Assembly: GCA_947646015.1 (NCBI GenBank)
Contig: CANSEY010000009.1
Span: 62,001-126,000, forward strand
Source: an uncultured Bacteroides sp.
GTDB lineage: Bacteria; Bacteroidota; Bacteroidia; Bacteroidales; Bacteroidaceae
Direction: 5' to 3'
Length of the DNA stretch: 64,000 bases
The notes beneath the pieces are model-generated. The model saw only the letters and a list, made by a program, of their open reading frames with translations. It did no database searches and was not told the origin of the DNA. A program made the position numbers and the translations under genes. Positions 52,487 to 60,534 of the stretch are shown one piece after another. The stretch's first letter is position 1, and every line of letters begins with the position of its first letter.

Positions 52487-52770
52487 GGTTTAGCCTCCTT
52501 TTTCTGATAGCGTGTATGGAGCAGATACCAAAGTCCCCAGGCAGCCAGTGTGCTTCCGGTTACGGCAGCTGCCGTGATGATGAGAGCTTCCAGCCCGATG
52601 GCATGCAATCCTTTCACGATGGCTTCGTTGCCTCCTACATCGATGCCGAGCAGGAAGAGCAACAGCCATATTAATAATGTGATGACTTTATGTATCCACG
52701 TGAGCCTTTTGCTACGTAACAGGTAACCCAGTAGCATGCCCGTGAGCATGATTCCGATAATTATAAACAT
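52483..52770 (-). CDS. LysO-family exporter, N-terminal half (DUF340)
   Basis: This 95-aa protein has three hydrophobic segments and matches the N-terminal third of LysO: IGIMLTGMLLGYLLRSKRL, then KVITLLIWLLLFLLGIDVGGNE. It overlaps the start of the C-terminal half by 4 nt (ATGA type), so the two are co-translated from one promoter. In the sum, 95 + 200 residues equal the usual length of LysO, with no visible decay, so the split looks stable rather than a recent break. Confidence 0.86.
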   Translation of the reverse strand: MFIIIGIMLTGMLLGYLLRSKRLTWIHKVITLLIWLLLFLLGIDVGGNEAIVKGLHAIGLEALIITAAAVTGSTLAAWGLWYLLHTRYQKKEAKP

Positions 52771-52790
52771 ATAAATGTGCTTTTAGGGCA

Positions 52791-52798
52791 CAAAGATA
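52791..52798 (-). promoter_or_regulatory. -7 promoter box of the split lysO operon
   Basis: The minus strand reads TATCTTTG, 20 nt upstream of the first start codon. It lies only 9 nt past the stop of the DUF4249 gene. Confidence 0.5.
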
Positions 52799-52807
52799 GT
52801 GGTTTCT

Positions 52808-53842
52808 TTATAAATCCGGTACCATTGGGGGAACTGCGTTGTTTTTAACTGTCAGCATATAGTTTGTTTCTGTACTGAACCCTACCATTCCGGTACCTCC
52901 GTTCACATTGCTTGGGAAAGCGATAGGCTCGCTCAGGGTGTTGTCGTAGGCATCGGAGTCGAGCAGATTCAACGCTCTTAAATAATAATATTCTTTTTCG
53001 GTAATGCTGAGTATGCGGATGTAGACATCCGTCTTTATCCAGATATACTCCTGTCCCCAGAATCCCCATCCGTAGATATCGTTATAGACGTTCATCGTAT
53101 AACTTCCGTCGGTGAAACGTGAGTCGTCAAATATGGCATACTTGTTATTGACAGTGCCGAACAGTCCGTTTTCATCATCTTCTTCCGTACTGGGTTTGCC
53201 GTCGGTCAACACCACGTCTTCGTTTGTTTGCAGTTTAAAGCTTTTCTGCATTGCCGAACTCCAACAGGTCTGGTCATTTTGTTCCCAATAGTATTTCCAG
53301 TATTTCCGTTGTTCCACAATGATCCGATAAAAATTCTTCTCTCCCGGGCGGTCCTTTATTTTGATTTGGTAACGGAGATGTCGTCTTGGCGGAGTTCCGT
53401 AGCCATAGTTACTCGGCTTTCTCATGATGGAGACCGTATCCACCTTTTCTATCTTCCCGATGGGTTGAGGTACGGTGACTTCGGTCCATGCGTGGTGTTC
53501 GCCGTCATCCGTCATAGCATCTATACGGACCACATCGCCCGGATGGAAAGCACTGTTTATATAAAAGCGCCCTTTATCGCTGCTATGCGGATCGGGACGG
53601 AGAGTTTCACTGAGAGAACCGTTGATGCGTACTTCTACGGTGGCTCCTTTTATTTGTCCGATCTGGTTTCTGCCGGTGAGGTTCAGAAACAAGGTGTTGT
53701 AGGTGCTGTCGGCGTTGATAATGGCATTCATCACTAACTTGGGCGGATTCTCCTTCAAGTCGAAAGGAAGATCGTTATTGCATGCCGCAGTGGATATGAT
53801 AACCAGCAAGAAAAGGAATATATCAAGAATTGATCGTCTCAT
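52808..53842 (-). CDS. DUF4249 domain-containing lipoprotein
   Basis: This 344-aa protein has a lipoprotein signal ending TAAC (Cys21) and a DUF4249 domain: PPKLVMNAIINADSTYNTLFLNLTGR, VRINGSLSETL, YRIIVEQRKYW and NVNGGTGMVGFS. DUF4249 lipoproteins nearly always follow a TonB-dependent receptor and are thought to form the surface lid or ligand-binding partner. It starts 6 nt after the receptor stop, so it is the last gene of the FecR-receptor operon. The ligand is unknown. Confidence 0.9.
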   Translation of the reverse strand: MRRSILDIFLFLLVIISTAACNNDLPFDLKENPPKLVMNAIINADSTYNTLFLNLTGRNQIGQIKGATVEVRINGSLSETLRPDPHSSDKGRFYINSAFHPGDVVRIDAMTDDGEHHAWTEVTVPQPIGKIEKVDTVSIMRKPSNYGYGTPPRRHLRYQIKIKDRPGEKNFYRIIVEQRKYWKYYWEQNDQTCWSSAMQKSFKLQTNEDVVLTDGKPSTEEDDENGLFGTVNNKYAIFDDSRFTDGSYTMNVYNDIYGWGFWGQEYIWIKTDVYIRILSITEKEYYYLRALNLLDSDAYDNTLSEPIAFPSNVNGGTGMVGFSTETNYMLTVKNNAVPPMVPDL

Positions 53843-53848
53843 AAATAC

Positions 53849-56527
53849 TTAGAATTTATATGTATAACTGAATGAAGGAATGCAAGGCAACAGAGTGAAT
53901 TTCCGAATGACCGGTATGCGGTTGCCTTGTGCTTGTTCGCCTTGAGTATATTCAGTCTTTTTGTAGGTGCGATATATCAGAGTGGGGTTCATGGCATTGT
54001 ATACATTATATATGCTGACATTCCAGATGCGCATGCCATGTTTAGTCTTCTTGCTGAAGTTGACCCCTACATTTAACCGGTGGGTGGCGGGGAGGCGATA
54101 ATTGTTGCGATGCTTGACGTAGTCTCCCTCTTCTATCGATGAGTCGTTGTCGCCCGGACGGATAATACCTGTCAGTTCGGTGGGGATCGTTGTCGTACCT
54201 CCGGTGGTAAATATCCAGGAAGCACTTACATCGATCCGTTCGTTGAACCGATGATTGAGTGTCAGGTCGATGTTGTGTCGGCGGTCATATTTATATGGAA
54301 AGCGTTCGCCGTTGTTTATTCCTCCTGTGGCAAACTTACGGTCACTCTTAGCCAGGGTATATGCCAGCCATCCCGTTGTCTTTCCTATGGTTTTCTGCGC
54401 CATGAACTCTACACCCATAGAGCGGCCGTGTCCCATCTCCACTTTGTCCTCCCATCCGGTAGAAGAACCGAGAAAGCTGACACCGTCTTTGTACTCGAGT
54501 ACATTTTTCATTCCTTTATAGTATCCTTCTATTGAGAATTCCCATCCGTCGATTCCCGTATAGTAACCGCCTAACGAGACCTGATGGGCCTGCATGGGTT
54601 TGATTTTGCTGGTGACAGGTACCCATAAGTCGGTGGGCATGGCAAAAGGCATGGATGAAATCAAGTGTACATATTGGCTCATTTTCGTATACGAAGCTTT
54701 CAATACTACATCTTTGCTGAGCTGATAGCGTGCGGAGATGCGGGGCTGCACGGAGAAGTAGTTTTTCTTTTGCACTTGGAAAGTCGAGAAGTGCAGGCCC
54801 AGATTCATACGCAGGCGACTGCTCAGATTGAAGTTATCTTCAAGATAGGCAGATGCTTCGTGGGCAAGGATCTCACTGTTGGAGGTAGTATAATACGTCG
54901 TGTCCCGCTCGATGGTTTCTCCGGTCTTGTCGAATATCTTCGAGGTGGAGACTTCCGGACGGAAGCTATGGTGCAGATATTGCACTCCGAACTTGACATG
55001 ATGTGTAGGGATAGGGTTATAGTCAAAATCTATCTGAGCGCTCCAATCCCGGATTCCCGATTTATAATCGGCCTTATAGCGGTTCCAGGTGATTTGGTTG
55101 TTTGTATGTATCTCATTCTTGGTGAATGTACTGACGTCAAACTTATAGTTATTGAAAGCGACTGTGGTATTGCTGAACAGCTTGTTGTTAAAGATGTAGT
55201 TCCAGCGTCCCGAAACGATGGTATTTCCCCAGTTCATCTTTCCGCCATCCCTGTACTTGTCTTCGTCACCGTAGTAAGTGTCGTCATACTTTGTCATAAA
55301 ATGGTCTTTGCCATTGTATGCACTGAGGAACAGGCGGCTGCGATCAGAGAACTTATGGTTGATCTTGGCATTGACATCAAAAAAGTAATAGCTGTATTTC
55401 TCGTCTTTGGGCATGAAGGGTTTGGCCAGCAGGTCGATGTACGAACGGCGGGCGGAAATGTTGAACGAAGTCCGGTTCTTTATGATCGGTCCCTCGAAAT
55501 TGATTTTGCTGGTCAGAAGCCCCACGCTGACCACTCCGTGATAGTTCTTCATGTCGCCATCGTTGGTGCGCACATCGATAACGGAAGAGAGGCGTCCGCC
55601 AAAGCGGGCGGGGAAGGAGCTTTTGAAAAGTGTCACTTTCTTCACGGCTTCAGGTGTAAAGACGGAGAAGAAGCCCAATAAATGGTCTACGTTGTATACC
55701 GGTACTCCGTCCAGAAGGATCAGGTTCTGGTCGGGGCCTCCGCCGCGTACATAGAGTCCGGCAGAGCCTTCCATTCCGGCTTGTACGCCCGGCATCAGCT
55801 GGATGGCTTTCATCACATCGGCTTCTCCCAGGATGCTGGGTGTGTTTTTTATCTGGGTCATCGGTATTTCGCTGGCTCCCATCTGGGTGGCCATGACTCC
55901 CGATTCGGCTTTGTCCGACACGATGACTACTTCTTGCAGCATATTGTTGTCTTTCATCCGGATGTTCAGTAGAGTATCTGCGGTTAAGTTCAGCACATGT
56001 TGCTGGCCGGTATATCCCAAATAGGAGAAACTCAGCCGAGCTTCTCCTTCAGGCAGCGTGATGCTGTAGAAACCGTAAGGATTGGTGGTAGTTCCCTGAT
56101 GATGACGACTCTCAAGAATATTTGCACCAATCAGCGTTTCGGCAGACGCTCCGTCGGTCACGTATCCACTGACAGTGAACTTCCGGCTTACGGGTTTGGG
56201 GGGCGTTTTTTGTAATAAGATATGCTTCCCGGTTATTTTATAGCTTATCGGCTTATTGGCGAATAGCAGGTTCAGGACTTCTCTGAGAGGTTTCTTTTGT
56301 ACGTTGAGGCTGACTTTATGGTCGAGCTTCACCTCCTCTCCATAGATAAAAGAGAAGCCGGTATCCTGTTCTATCTGCCGGATGACTTCTGACAAGCTGG
56401 TGTTTTGCAGTTTGAGTGTGAGCTTGGGTTCCGGTGTTTGCGCATAGATTGTCGAAAAGGTTAGGGAAACCACACACATCAGAATGTAACTTCTGATGTG
56501 GTGGAAATCCGGATTGGATTTTCTCAT
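53849..56527 (-). CDS. TonB-dependent receptor with STN and carboxypeptidase-like N-terminal domains
   Basis: This 892-aa outer-membrane receptor has a signal peptide, an STN (secretin/TonB N-terminal) domain (SLSEVIRQIEQDTGFSF, about 40-90), a carboxypeptidase-regulatory-like domain (FTVSGYVTDGASAETLIGAN, about 117-195), a plug domain (ILLDGVPVYNVDHLLGFF) and a 22-strand-type barrel ending in SYTYKF. The STN domain is the part that signals to FecR-type anti-sigma factors. It follows the fecR gene by 2 nt and precedes the DUF4249 gene. The import ligand is not readable from sequence. Confidence 0.93.
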   Translation of the reverse strand: MRKSNPDFHHIRSYILMCVVSLTFSTIYAQTPEPKLTLKLQNTSLSEVIRQIEQDTGFSFIYGEEVKLDHKVSLNVQKKPLREVLNLLFANKPISYKITGKHILLQKTPPKPVSRKFTVSGYVTDGASAETLIGANILESRHHQGTTTNPYGFYSITLPEGEARLSFSYLGYTGQQHVLNLTADTLLNIRMKDNNMLQEVVIVSDKAESGVMATQMGASEIPMTQIKNTPSILGEADVMKAIQLMPGVQAGMEGSAGLYVRGGGPDQNLILLDGVPVYNVDHLLGFFSVFTPEAVKKVTLFKSSFPARFGGRLSSVIDVRTNDGDMKNYHGVVSVGLLTSKINFEGPIIKNRTSFNISARRSYIDLLAKPFMPKDEKYSYYFFDVNAKINHKFSDRSRLFLSAYNGKDHFMTKYDDTYYGDEDKYRDGGKMNWGNTIVSGRWNYIFNNKLFSNTTVAFNNYKFDVSTFTKNEIHTNNQITWNRYKADYKSGIRDWSAQIDFDYNPIPTHHVKFGVQYLHHSFRPEVSTSKIFDKTGETIERDTTYYTTSNSEILAHEASAYLEDNFNLSSRLRMNLGLHFSTFQVQKKNYFSVQPRISARYQLSKDVVLKASYTKMSQYVHLISSMPFAMPTDLWVPVTSKIKPMQAHQVSLGGYYTGIDGWEFSIEGYYKGMKNVLEYKDGVSFLGSSTGWEDKVEMGHGRSMGVEFMAQKTIGKTTGWLAYTLAKSDRKFATGGINNGERFPYKYDRRHNIDLTLNHRFNERIDVSASWIFTTGGTTTIPTELTGIIRPGDNDSSIEEGDYVKHRNNYRLPATHRLNVGVNFSKKTKHGMRIWNVSIYNVYNAMNPTLIYRTYKKTEYTQGEQAQGNRIPVIRKFTLLPCIPSFSYTYKF

Positions 56528-56529
56528 GT

Positions 56530-57408
56530 CTAGTTAAGTTTAGTAGTAATCGTTATTTCTTTATTATTGTATGAATAGTTGAAATTGCCAACAGTATGTA
56601 GCAGATCGAGAATCTGGTCGAGACCTTCTTCACTGGAGAACCGTGCCGTGATCCGGTAATTCTGCAAAGCAGTGTCTGTTATGGAGATATCTACGCCAAA
56701 TGTGTTGGACAACTGGCGGGCAATCTCCTGCAAGGGGAGATTGGTAAAAATCAATTCTCCGTTCCGCCAGGCTATCTCTTCGGCAACGCGGTCTGAAACT
56801 TCAAGGGTCATGCTTTTTTTCTCCTTATTATATATAGCACTTTCGTTTGGTTTCAAGACGATACGTACAGAATTGCTTTTATTGCTCACGGCTACAGAAC
56901 CTTCGAGTAGCGTGGTCTTCACTTCCGGATCGTCCGGATAGGACTCTACGTTAAAGTGAGTGCCCAGTACCTCTACATTGACCGACTCTGTCTGTACGAT
57001 GAAAGAGTGTTTCCTATTTTTCGTCACTTCGAAATACGCTTCTCCTTTCAGGTTCACTTCCCTGTGTTCTCCCTTAAACTTTTCGGGATAGGTGAGTGAC
57101 GAGAAATGGTTCAGCGTCACTTCCGTTCCGTCGGGCAGTTTGATGGTCCGCGTATCGGCCAGTGTGGAAATTGTCTGTAGGGCGGCAGGTTTCAGATAGC
57201 AGTAAGTGTTCCATCCTATGAAGCAGAGCAAAGCGATGGCAGCTACTGCCGACAAGGTGCGTAAAGAGAAGAGGCGAAGTGCCGGACGCGGCAATCGTTT
57301 CTCTAATATCTGATAGCTTGCCGCTGCCGAGAATTTTCCTCTGGGCGAGCGGGTGGATGCGATAAGTTTCTCCAGTAATCGGTCAAGTTCCCGGTCTGTA
57401 TATTTCAT
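56530..57408 (-). CDS. FecR-family anti-sigma factor
   Basis: This 292-aa protein has a cytoplasmic N-terminus (residues 1-45), one TM helix (SAVAAIALLCFIGWNTY, about 51-67), a periplasmic FecR domain (IKLPDGTEVTLNHFSSLTYPE, GEAYFEVTKNRKHSFIVQT, VEVLGTHFNV) and a C-terminal DUF4974/STN-like part (TNLPLQEIARQLSNTF). It carries the receptor signal to the ECF sigma factor. Its order after the lipoprotein gene, 11 nt apart, shows an unusual gene between sigma and anti-sigma. Confidence 0.93.
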   Translation of the reverse strand: MKYTDRELDRLLEKLIASTRSPRGKFSAAASYQILEKRLPRPALRLFSLRTLSAVAAIALLCFIGWNTYCYLKPAALQTISTLADTRTIKLPDGTEVTLNHFSSLTYPEKFKGEHREVNLKGEAYFEVTKNRKHSFIVQTESVNVEVLGTHFNVESYPDDPEVKTTLLEGSVAVSNKSNSVRIVLKPNESAIYNKEKKSMTLEVSDRVAEEIAWRNGELIFTNLPLQEIARQLSNTFGVDISITDTALQNYRITARFSSEEGLDQILDLLHTVGNFNYSYNNKEITITTKLN

Positions 57409-57419
57409 TGTTTATTTCG

Positions 57420-57857
57420 TTATTTTTTCACCAGCCGGATAGACATCTTGGTCGTTTCCGACTTTCCGTTCTGAGGCCGGCAGATAAGCTGAATGTATTC
57501 ATTCGTTCCCACTTTCCGGGGATAAACCAGGATTGTGGCTTTGGCCGATTTGCTGCCGCCCTTGATGGTGATTTTATTATCTTTAATTTTATAAAACGGT
57601 GCCGAAGAGCTTCCGGGCTTCGTCGGCCGTGCGGGTGACTCGATGAAGACAATCCGGTCTTCACTTGTTTTATCAGCCGCAACGATTTTTACTTGCAGTT
57701 CCGTTTCCTCTGCATTCTTTTGATAAGAGAAATCCTGCGCTTTCTTTTCGAATCCCAGGTATTCTTTGGGGTAAGAGTTGTTGCCGTTCTCACACGCAGT
57801 GAAACACAGTGCCATTGTAAGCAGTGCAAAGGTTGTAGGTCTTAATAACTTCTTCAT
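57420..57857 (-). CDS. small lipoprotein between sigma factor and FecR genes
   Basis: This 145-aa protein has a lipoprotein signal ending FTAC (Cys21), then an all-beta, Ig/Calx-beta-like mature part (LQVKIVAADKTSEDRIVF, KSAKATILVYPRKVG). It resembles the repeated beta units of DUF4843-type lipoproteins but has no sure assignment. It is the first gene after the sigma gene's 138-nt spacer and 11 nt from fecR. Its position in the signalling operon suggests a ligand-binding or modulating role at the envelope. Confidence 0.78.
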   Translation of the reverse strand: MKKLLRPTTFALLTMALCFTACENGNNSYPKEYLGFEKKAQDFSYQKNAEETELQVKIVAADKTSEDRIVFIESPARPTKPGSSSAPFYKIKDNKITIKGGSKSAKATILVYPRKVGTNEYIQLICRPQNGKSETTKMSIRLVKK

Positions 57858-57995
57858 AAGCTAAGTCTTTGTGTTTTGGTTTAAATGAACTTCATGGATA
57901 AAGACAGAGCGTTTGAAGAATCTCCCTATCGGAGGTGTGCAAATAAAAGTTAAACCTCTCTTGCTGTTCGCCGGGCATTATTCACTGTCGATTGT

Positions 57996-58553
57996 TTATC
58001 GATCATTATTCACCATCGATATTGCTTCTTTCAGCCGGATGGTTGCCTTCTGGAGTTGAGCGTCTACGGTCTTGGTGCTGATACCCAGTTCTTCTGCTAC
58101 CTGTGCATAGCTTTGCTTCTCTTCCCGGATGCGGATGAATACCTCTCTACAACGTTCGGGCAAGCGGTCGAGTGCTTTCACATAAATGGCAAACAACTCT
58201 TCACTGATCATCGATTCTTCGGGTGAGTCGCTTTGTGCTTCGGGTTCCGGCAATGTCTCGGTAGATACCGTGGTACGCCTGTTTTCTTTCTCCAGATAGT
58301 TGAGTGAAGCGTTTTTAACCAATATGAAGCAATAGTCCTCAATGCTTTTGACTTCGGGAAGCGAGCTGCGCTGTTCCCAGAGTTTCAGGAACACATCGAG
58401 TACGATTTCCTGCGACCATTCTTCGCGTTTTACATAGTAGTAGGCGATGCGGTAGAGACGGTCGTACGTCATATCGTAGAAGGCCCGGAACGCTGTTTGC
58501 GAATCCAGCTCCTTCATTCGTCTGAGTAGTTTTCGAACCTCTGATTCGGTCAT
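57996..58553 (-). CDS. ECF RNA polymerase sigma-70 factor
   Basis: This 185-aa factor has sigma region 2 (FRAFYDMTYDRLYRIAYYYVK, EEWSQEIVLDVFLKLWEQR) and region 4 (LDRLPERCREVFIRIREEKQSYAQVAEELGISTKTVDAQLQKATIRLKEAI), of the FecI-like type that pairs with FecR. It starts 12 nt after the hemW stop. Its expected target is the downstream receptor operon. The 138-nt spacer after it (57858-57995) holds no gene and probably the operon's own promoter. Confidence 0.94.
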   Translation of the reverse strand: MTESEVRKLLRRMKELDSQTAFRAFYDMTYDRLYRIAYYYVKREEWSQEIVLDVFLKLWEQRSSLPEVKSIEDYCFILVKNASLNYLEKENRRTTVSTETLPEPEAQSDSPEESMISEELFAIYVKALDRLPERCREVFIRIREEKQSYAQVAEELGISTKTVDAQLQKATIRLKEAISMVNNDR

Positions 58554-58565
58554 GACTTTATAATT

Positions 58566-59699
58566 TTAGTTTTCCACCCAGAGCAGGTCGCTCATGATGC
58601 TGTCGGAAATAAAAATTCCTTCGCGGGTGAGGCGCAAAGCACCTTCGTATATTTCTAATTTGCCGTTTTCTAAAGAAGGACGTGCCATTTTGAGACAATA
58701 TTGTTCCAGTTGCGTTCCGTAATCATTACTGAGGCGTTCGAGTGAAATTCCCCATTGAGTGCGGACAGAGGTAATGATAAATTCGTTGTATCGGGTGGTC
58801 AGATCCCGCTCTTCCTGTTCGAAGTCCCGTTGTCCGCTTTCAATGCCGGACATGTATTTTTCGATCGAAGAGCAGTTCCATTCCCGGGTTTGTCCATCGA
58901 AAGAGTGTGCCGACGGGCCGCAGCCGAGATAACTTACTCCCTGCCAGTACGAAGTGTTGTGGCGCGAATACATGCCCGGCTTGCAGAAGTTGGATATTTC
59001 ATAATGCTCGTATCCGGCTTCATGCAACCGGTCTATTAATAAGGTGAAGAACCGGACACTGCTGTCCTCGTCCACCTCTTCGACCTGATGCTTTTGCAAC
59101 ATTTTATAAATGGGAGTACCTTCTTCGTAAATCAAGTGATAAGCCGATATATGTTCCACGTCTAGGGCAATAGCCTGTTGCAAGTCTTTTTCCCAGCGTT
59201 CCGTTGTTTCACCGGGGAGCCCGTAGATCAGGTCGATGCTGATGTTGCGGAAACCGTGGGCACGGCACAACTCTACCGCACGAATGGCTTGAGCCGCATT
59301 GTGGCGGCGTTTCAGCAACTTGAGCGTAGTGTCGTCAAATGTCTGGATGCCCATGCTGATGCGGTTGAACGGCAATTCGGAGAGCATTTGCAGGTATTCC
59401 GGACAGAGGTCATCCGGATTGGCTTCAAGTGTTATTTCATGGCAATTCTCCATCCCATAAACCCGGCGGACGGTGTCGAATACTTTCCGGAAATCCTTTT
59501 CGTCGAGCTGCGAAGGAGTACCTCCACCAAAGTAGAGCGTCTCAATAGGCTTTCCTTTCAGGTAAGTATATCTCATTTCCAGCTCTTTGCAGAGTGCTTC
59601 GATGTAGCGTCCTTTCCATTCGCTTCGCGTCGTTGAGTAAAAATCGCAATAGATACAGCGTGTCTTACAGAAGGGGACGTGTATGTATATGCCTGCCAT
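58566..59699 (-). CDS. hemW: radical SAM heme chaperone HemW
   Basis: This 377-aa protein has the HemW pattern: the radical-SAM motif C11-x3-C15-x2-C18 in PFCKTRCIYCDF, GGGTPS, and RISMGIQTFDD, with the C-terminal HemW domain (SYWQGVSYLGCGPSAHSF). It binds heme and delivers it to respiratory enzymes; it lacks the coproporphyrinogen oxidase-specific extra residues of HemN. It is the first gene of a long minus-strand series, with the ECF sigma gene 12 nt downstream. Confidence 0.94.
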   Translation of the reverse strand: MAGIYIHVPFCKTRCIYCDFYSTTRSEWKGRYIEALCKELEMRYTYLKGKPIETLYFGGGTPSQLDEKDFRKVFDTVRRVYGMENCHEITLEANPDDLCPEYLQMLSELPFNRISMGIQTFDDTTLKLLKRRHNAAQAIRAVELCRAHGFRNISIDLIYGLPGETTERWEKDLQQAIALDVEHISAYHLIYEEGTPIYKMLQKHQVEEVDEDSSVRFFTLLIDRLHEAGYEHYEISNFCKPGMYSRHNTSYWQGVSYLGCGPSAHSFDGQTREWNCSSIEKYMSGIESGQRDFEQEERDLTTRYNEFIITSVRTQWGISLERLSNDYGTQLEQYCLKMARPSLENGKLEIYEGALRLTREGIFISDSIMSDLLWVEN

Positions 59700-59731
59700 G
59701 ATGGTCTGAGTTATTTTTGCGTTTCAAATTG

Positions 59732-59739
59732 CAAAAGTA
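59732..59739 (-). promoter_or_regulatory. -7 promoter box of hemW
   Basis: The minus strand reads TACTTTTG, 32 nt before the hemW start; GTTG about 19 nt further upstream is a possible -33 element. Confidence 0.5.
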
Positions 59740-60402
59740 AGGTTTTCGTGTTAGTAAACAACCCTGTAGGGTAGATATTCTCTTTTATTTAACGGGAGGA
59801 AAGTTCCTTTTTGACCATTTGACAATCTGATAATCCGATGGCCTCAGAATGCTTTCGTTTCGTGCCGTCCTGAAGGTTGGCCGGAAAAACGCCTGCATTT
59901 GCCAACAGACTTTTCTCCTGTGTCACAGATTTATGGTATATGTGTGCAAATGGACGGACTTGGGGCTGAATCCGATGAATTTGCTTTCGTTCTGTCTCTG
60001 TCCCGATGCTTTTGCTATATTCTCTCCGTATGCTTCTGCGGGGCAACCGGAGAAAAAAAAGCACCGGTGCGGGGTTCTGCACATAACAATATATGTGAGG
60101 AGGCAAAACATATAGACATCTTACCCGAAAGAAGTAAGCATTTTCCGGAAATGCTTACTTCTTTTGCACAGAATGTTTGCTTCTTTTTGGGAAAATGCAC
60201 CGTGTTCAACCCGAAATGCCCCCTTCTTTGGTTGGAAAAACCTCCGTCTTGCACCGAAAAGTCTGCTGCTGCATTCTATTTCATCCTGTCCGGAAGAAGA
60301 AGGAGTCAGTAAATGTAAGGCAAACTGCTCTTTTTAATCGGGAATCGGAAAGAATACTTCCATTCTGTCAGATAGCCTGTTTCGCGCTTGTCGAAGGCTG
60401 TA
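59740..60402. other. long gene-free region upstream of the EF-G paralog gene
   Basis: No reading frame here has family features; several short overlapping frames on both strands look random. It holds a strong hairpin (60129-60163) and patches such as GCACCGGTGC (10-bp palindrome, about 60062). It could include an unannotated small RNA or a long leader. I see no tRNA. Confidence 0.4.
60129..60163 (+). terminator. strong hairpin in the 59.7-60.5 kb gap
   Basis: AAGAAGTAAGCATTT and AAATGCTTACTTCTT form a perfect 15-bp stem with a 5-nt loop (TCCGG), followed by TTGC. It does not follow any gene, so it may end a small RNA. Confidence 0.5.
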
Positions 60403-60427
60403 TGTTACATAACATTGTTTAGTAACA
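60403..60427 (+). promoter_or_regulatory. tandem TGTT-N4-AACA palindromes upstream of the EF-G paralog gene
   Basis: TGTTACATAACA (60403-60414) and TGTTTAGTAACA (60416-60427) are two copies of TGTT-N4-AACA whose centres are 13 bp apart, about 110-130 nt before the start codon. A possible imperfect -7 box TAATTTG lies at 60463-60469, so the sites would be near -55 and -68, the place for a CRP/FNR-family activator. Confidence 0.45.
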
Positions 60428-60534
60428 CTGTCCGTTTTATTGCTTTTCATTTGATTAATGCCTAATTTGCGCCTCAGTAAAAAAAGGGTATGCGAAAAAC
60501 ACATACTGAATCATTCATTTAAATCTTATATATC

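Noticed and set aside
54665-55681. 338-aa open frame on the + strand inside the TonB receptor gene
   Set aside because: It is antisense to a well-supported receptor with clear motifs, and its translation shows no family features; long antisense frames are common opposite Bacteroides barrel genes.
59899-60312. 137-aa open frame in the gap before the EF-G paralog
   Set aside because: Cys-rich and without any recognisable fold, with no ribosome site, and overlapped by other frames of similar length; it also spans a terminator-like hairpin.
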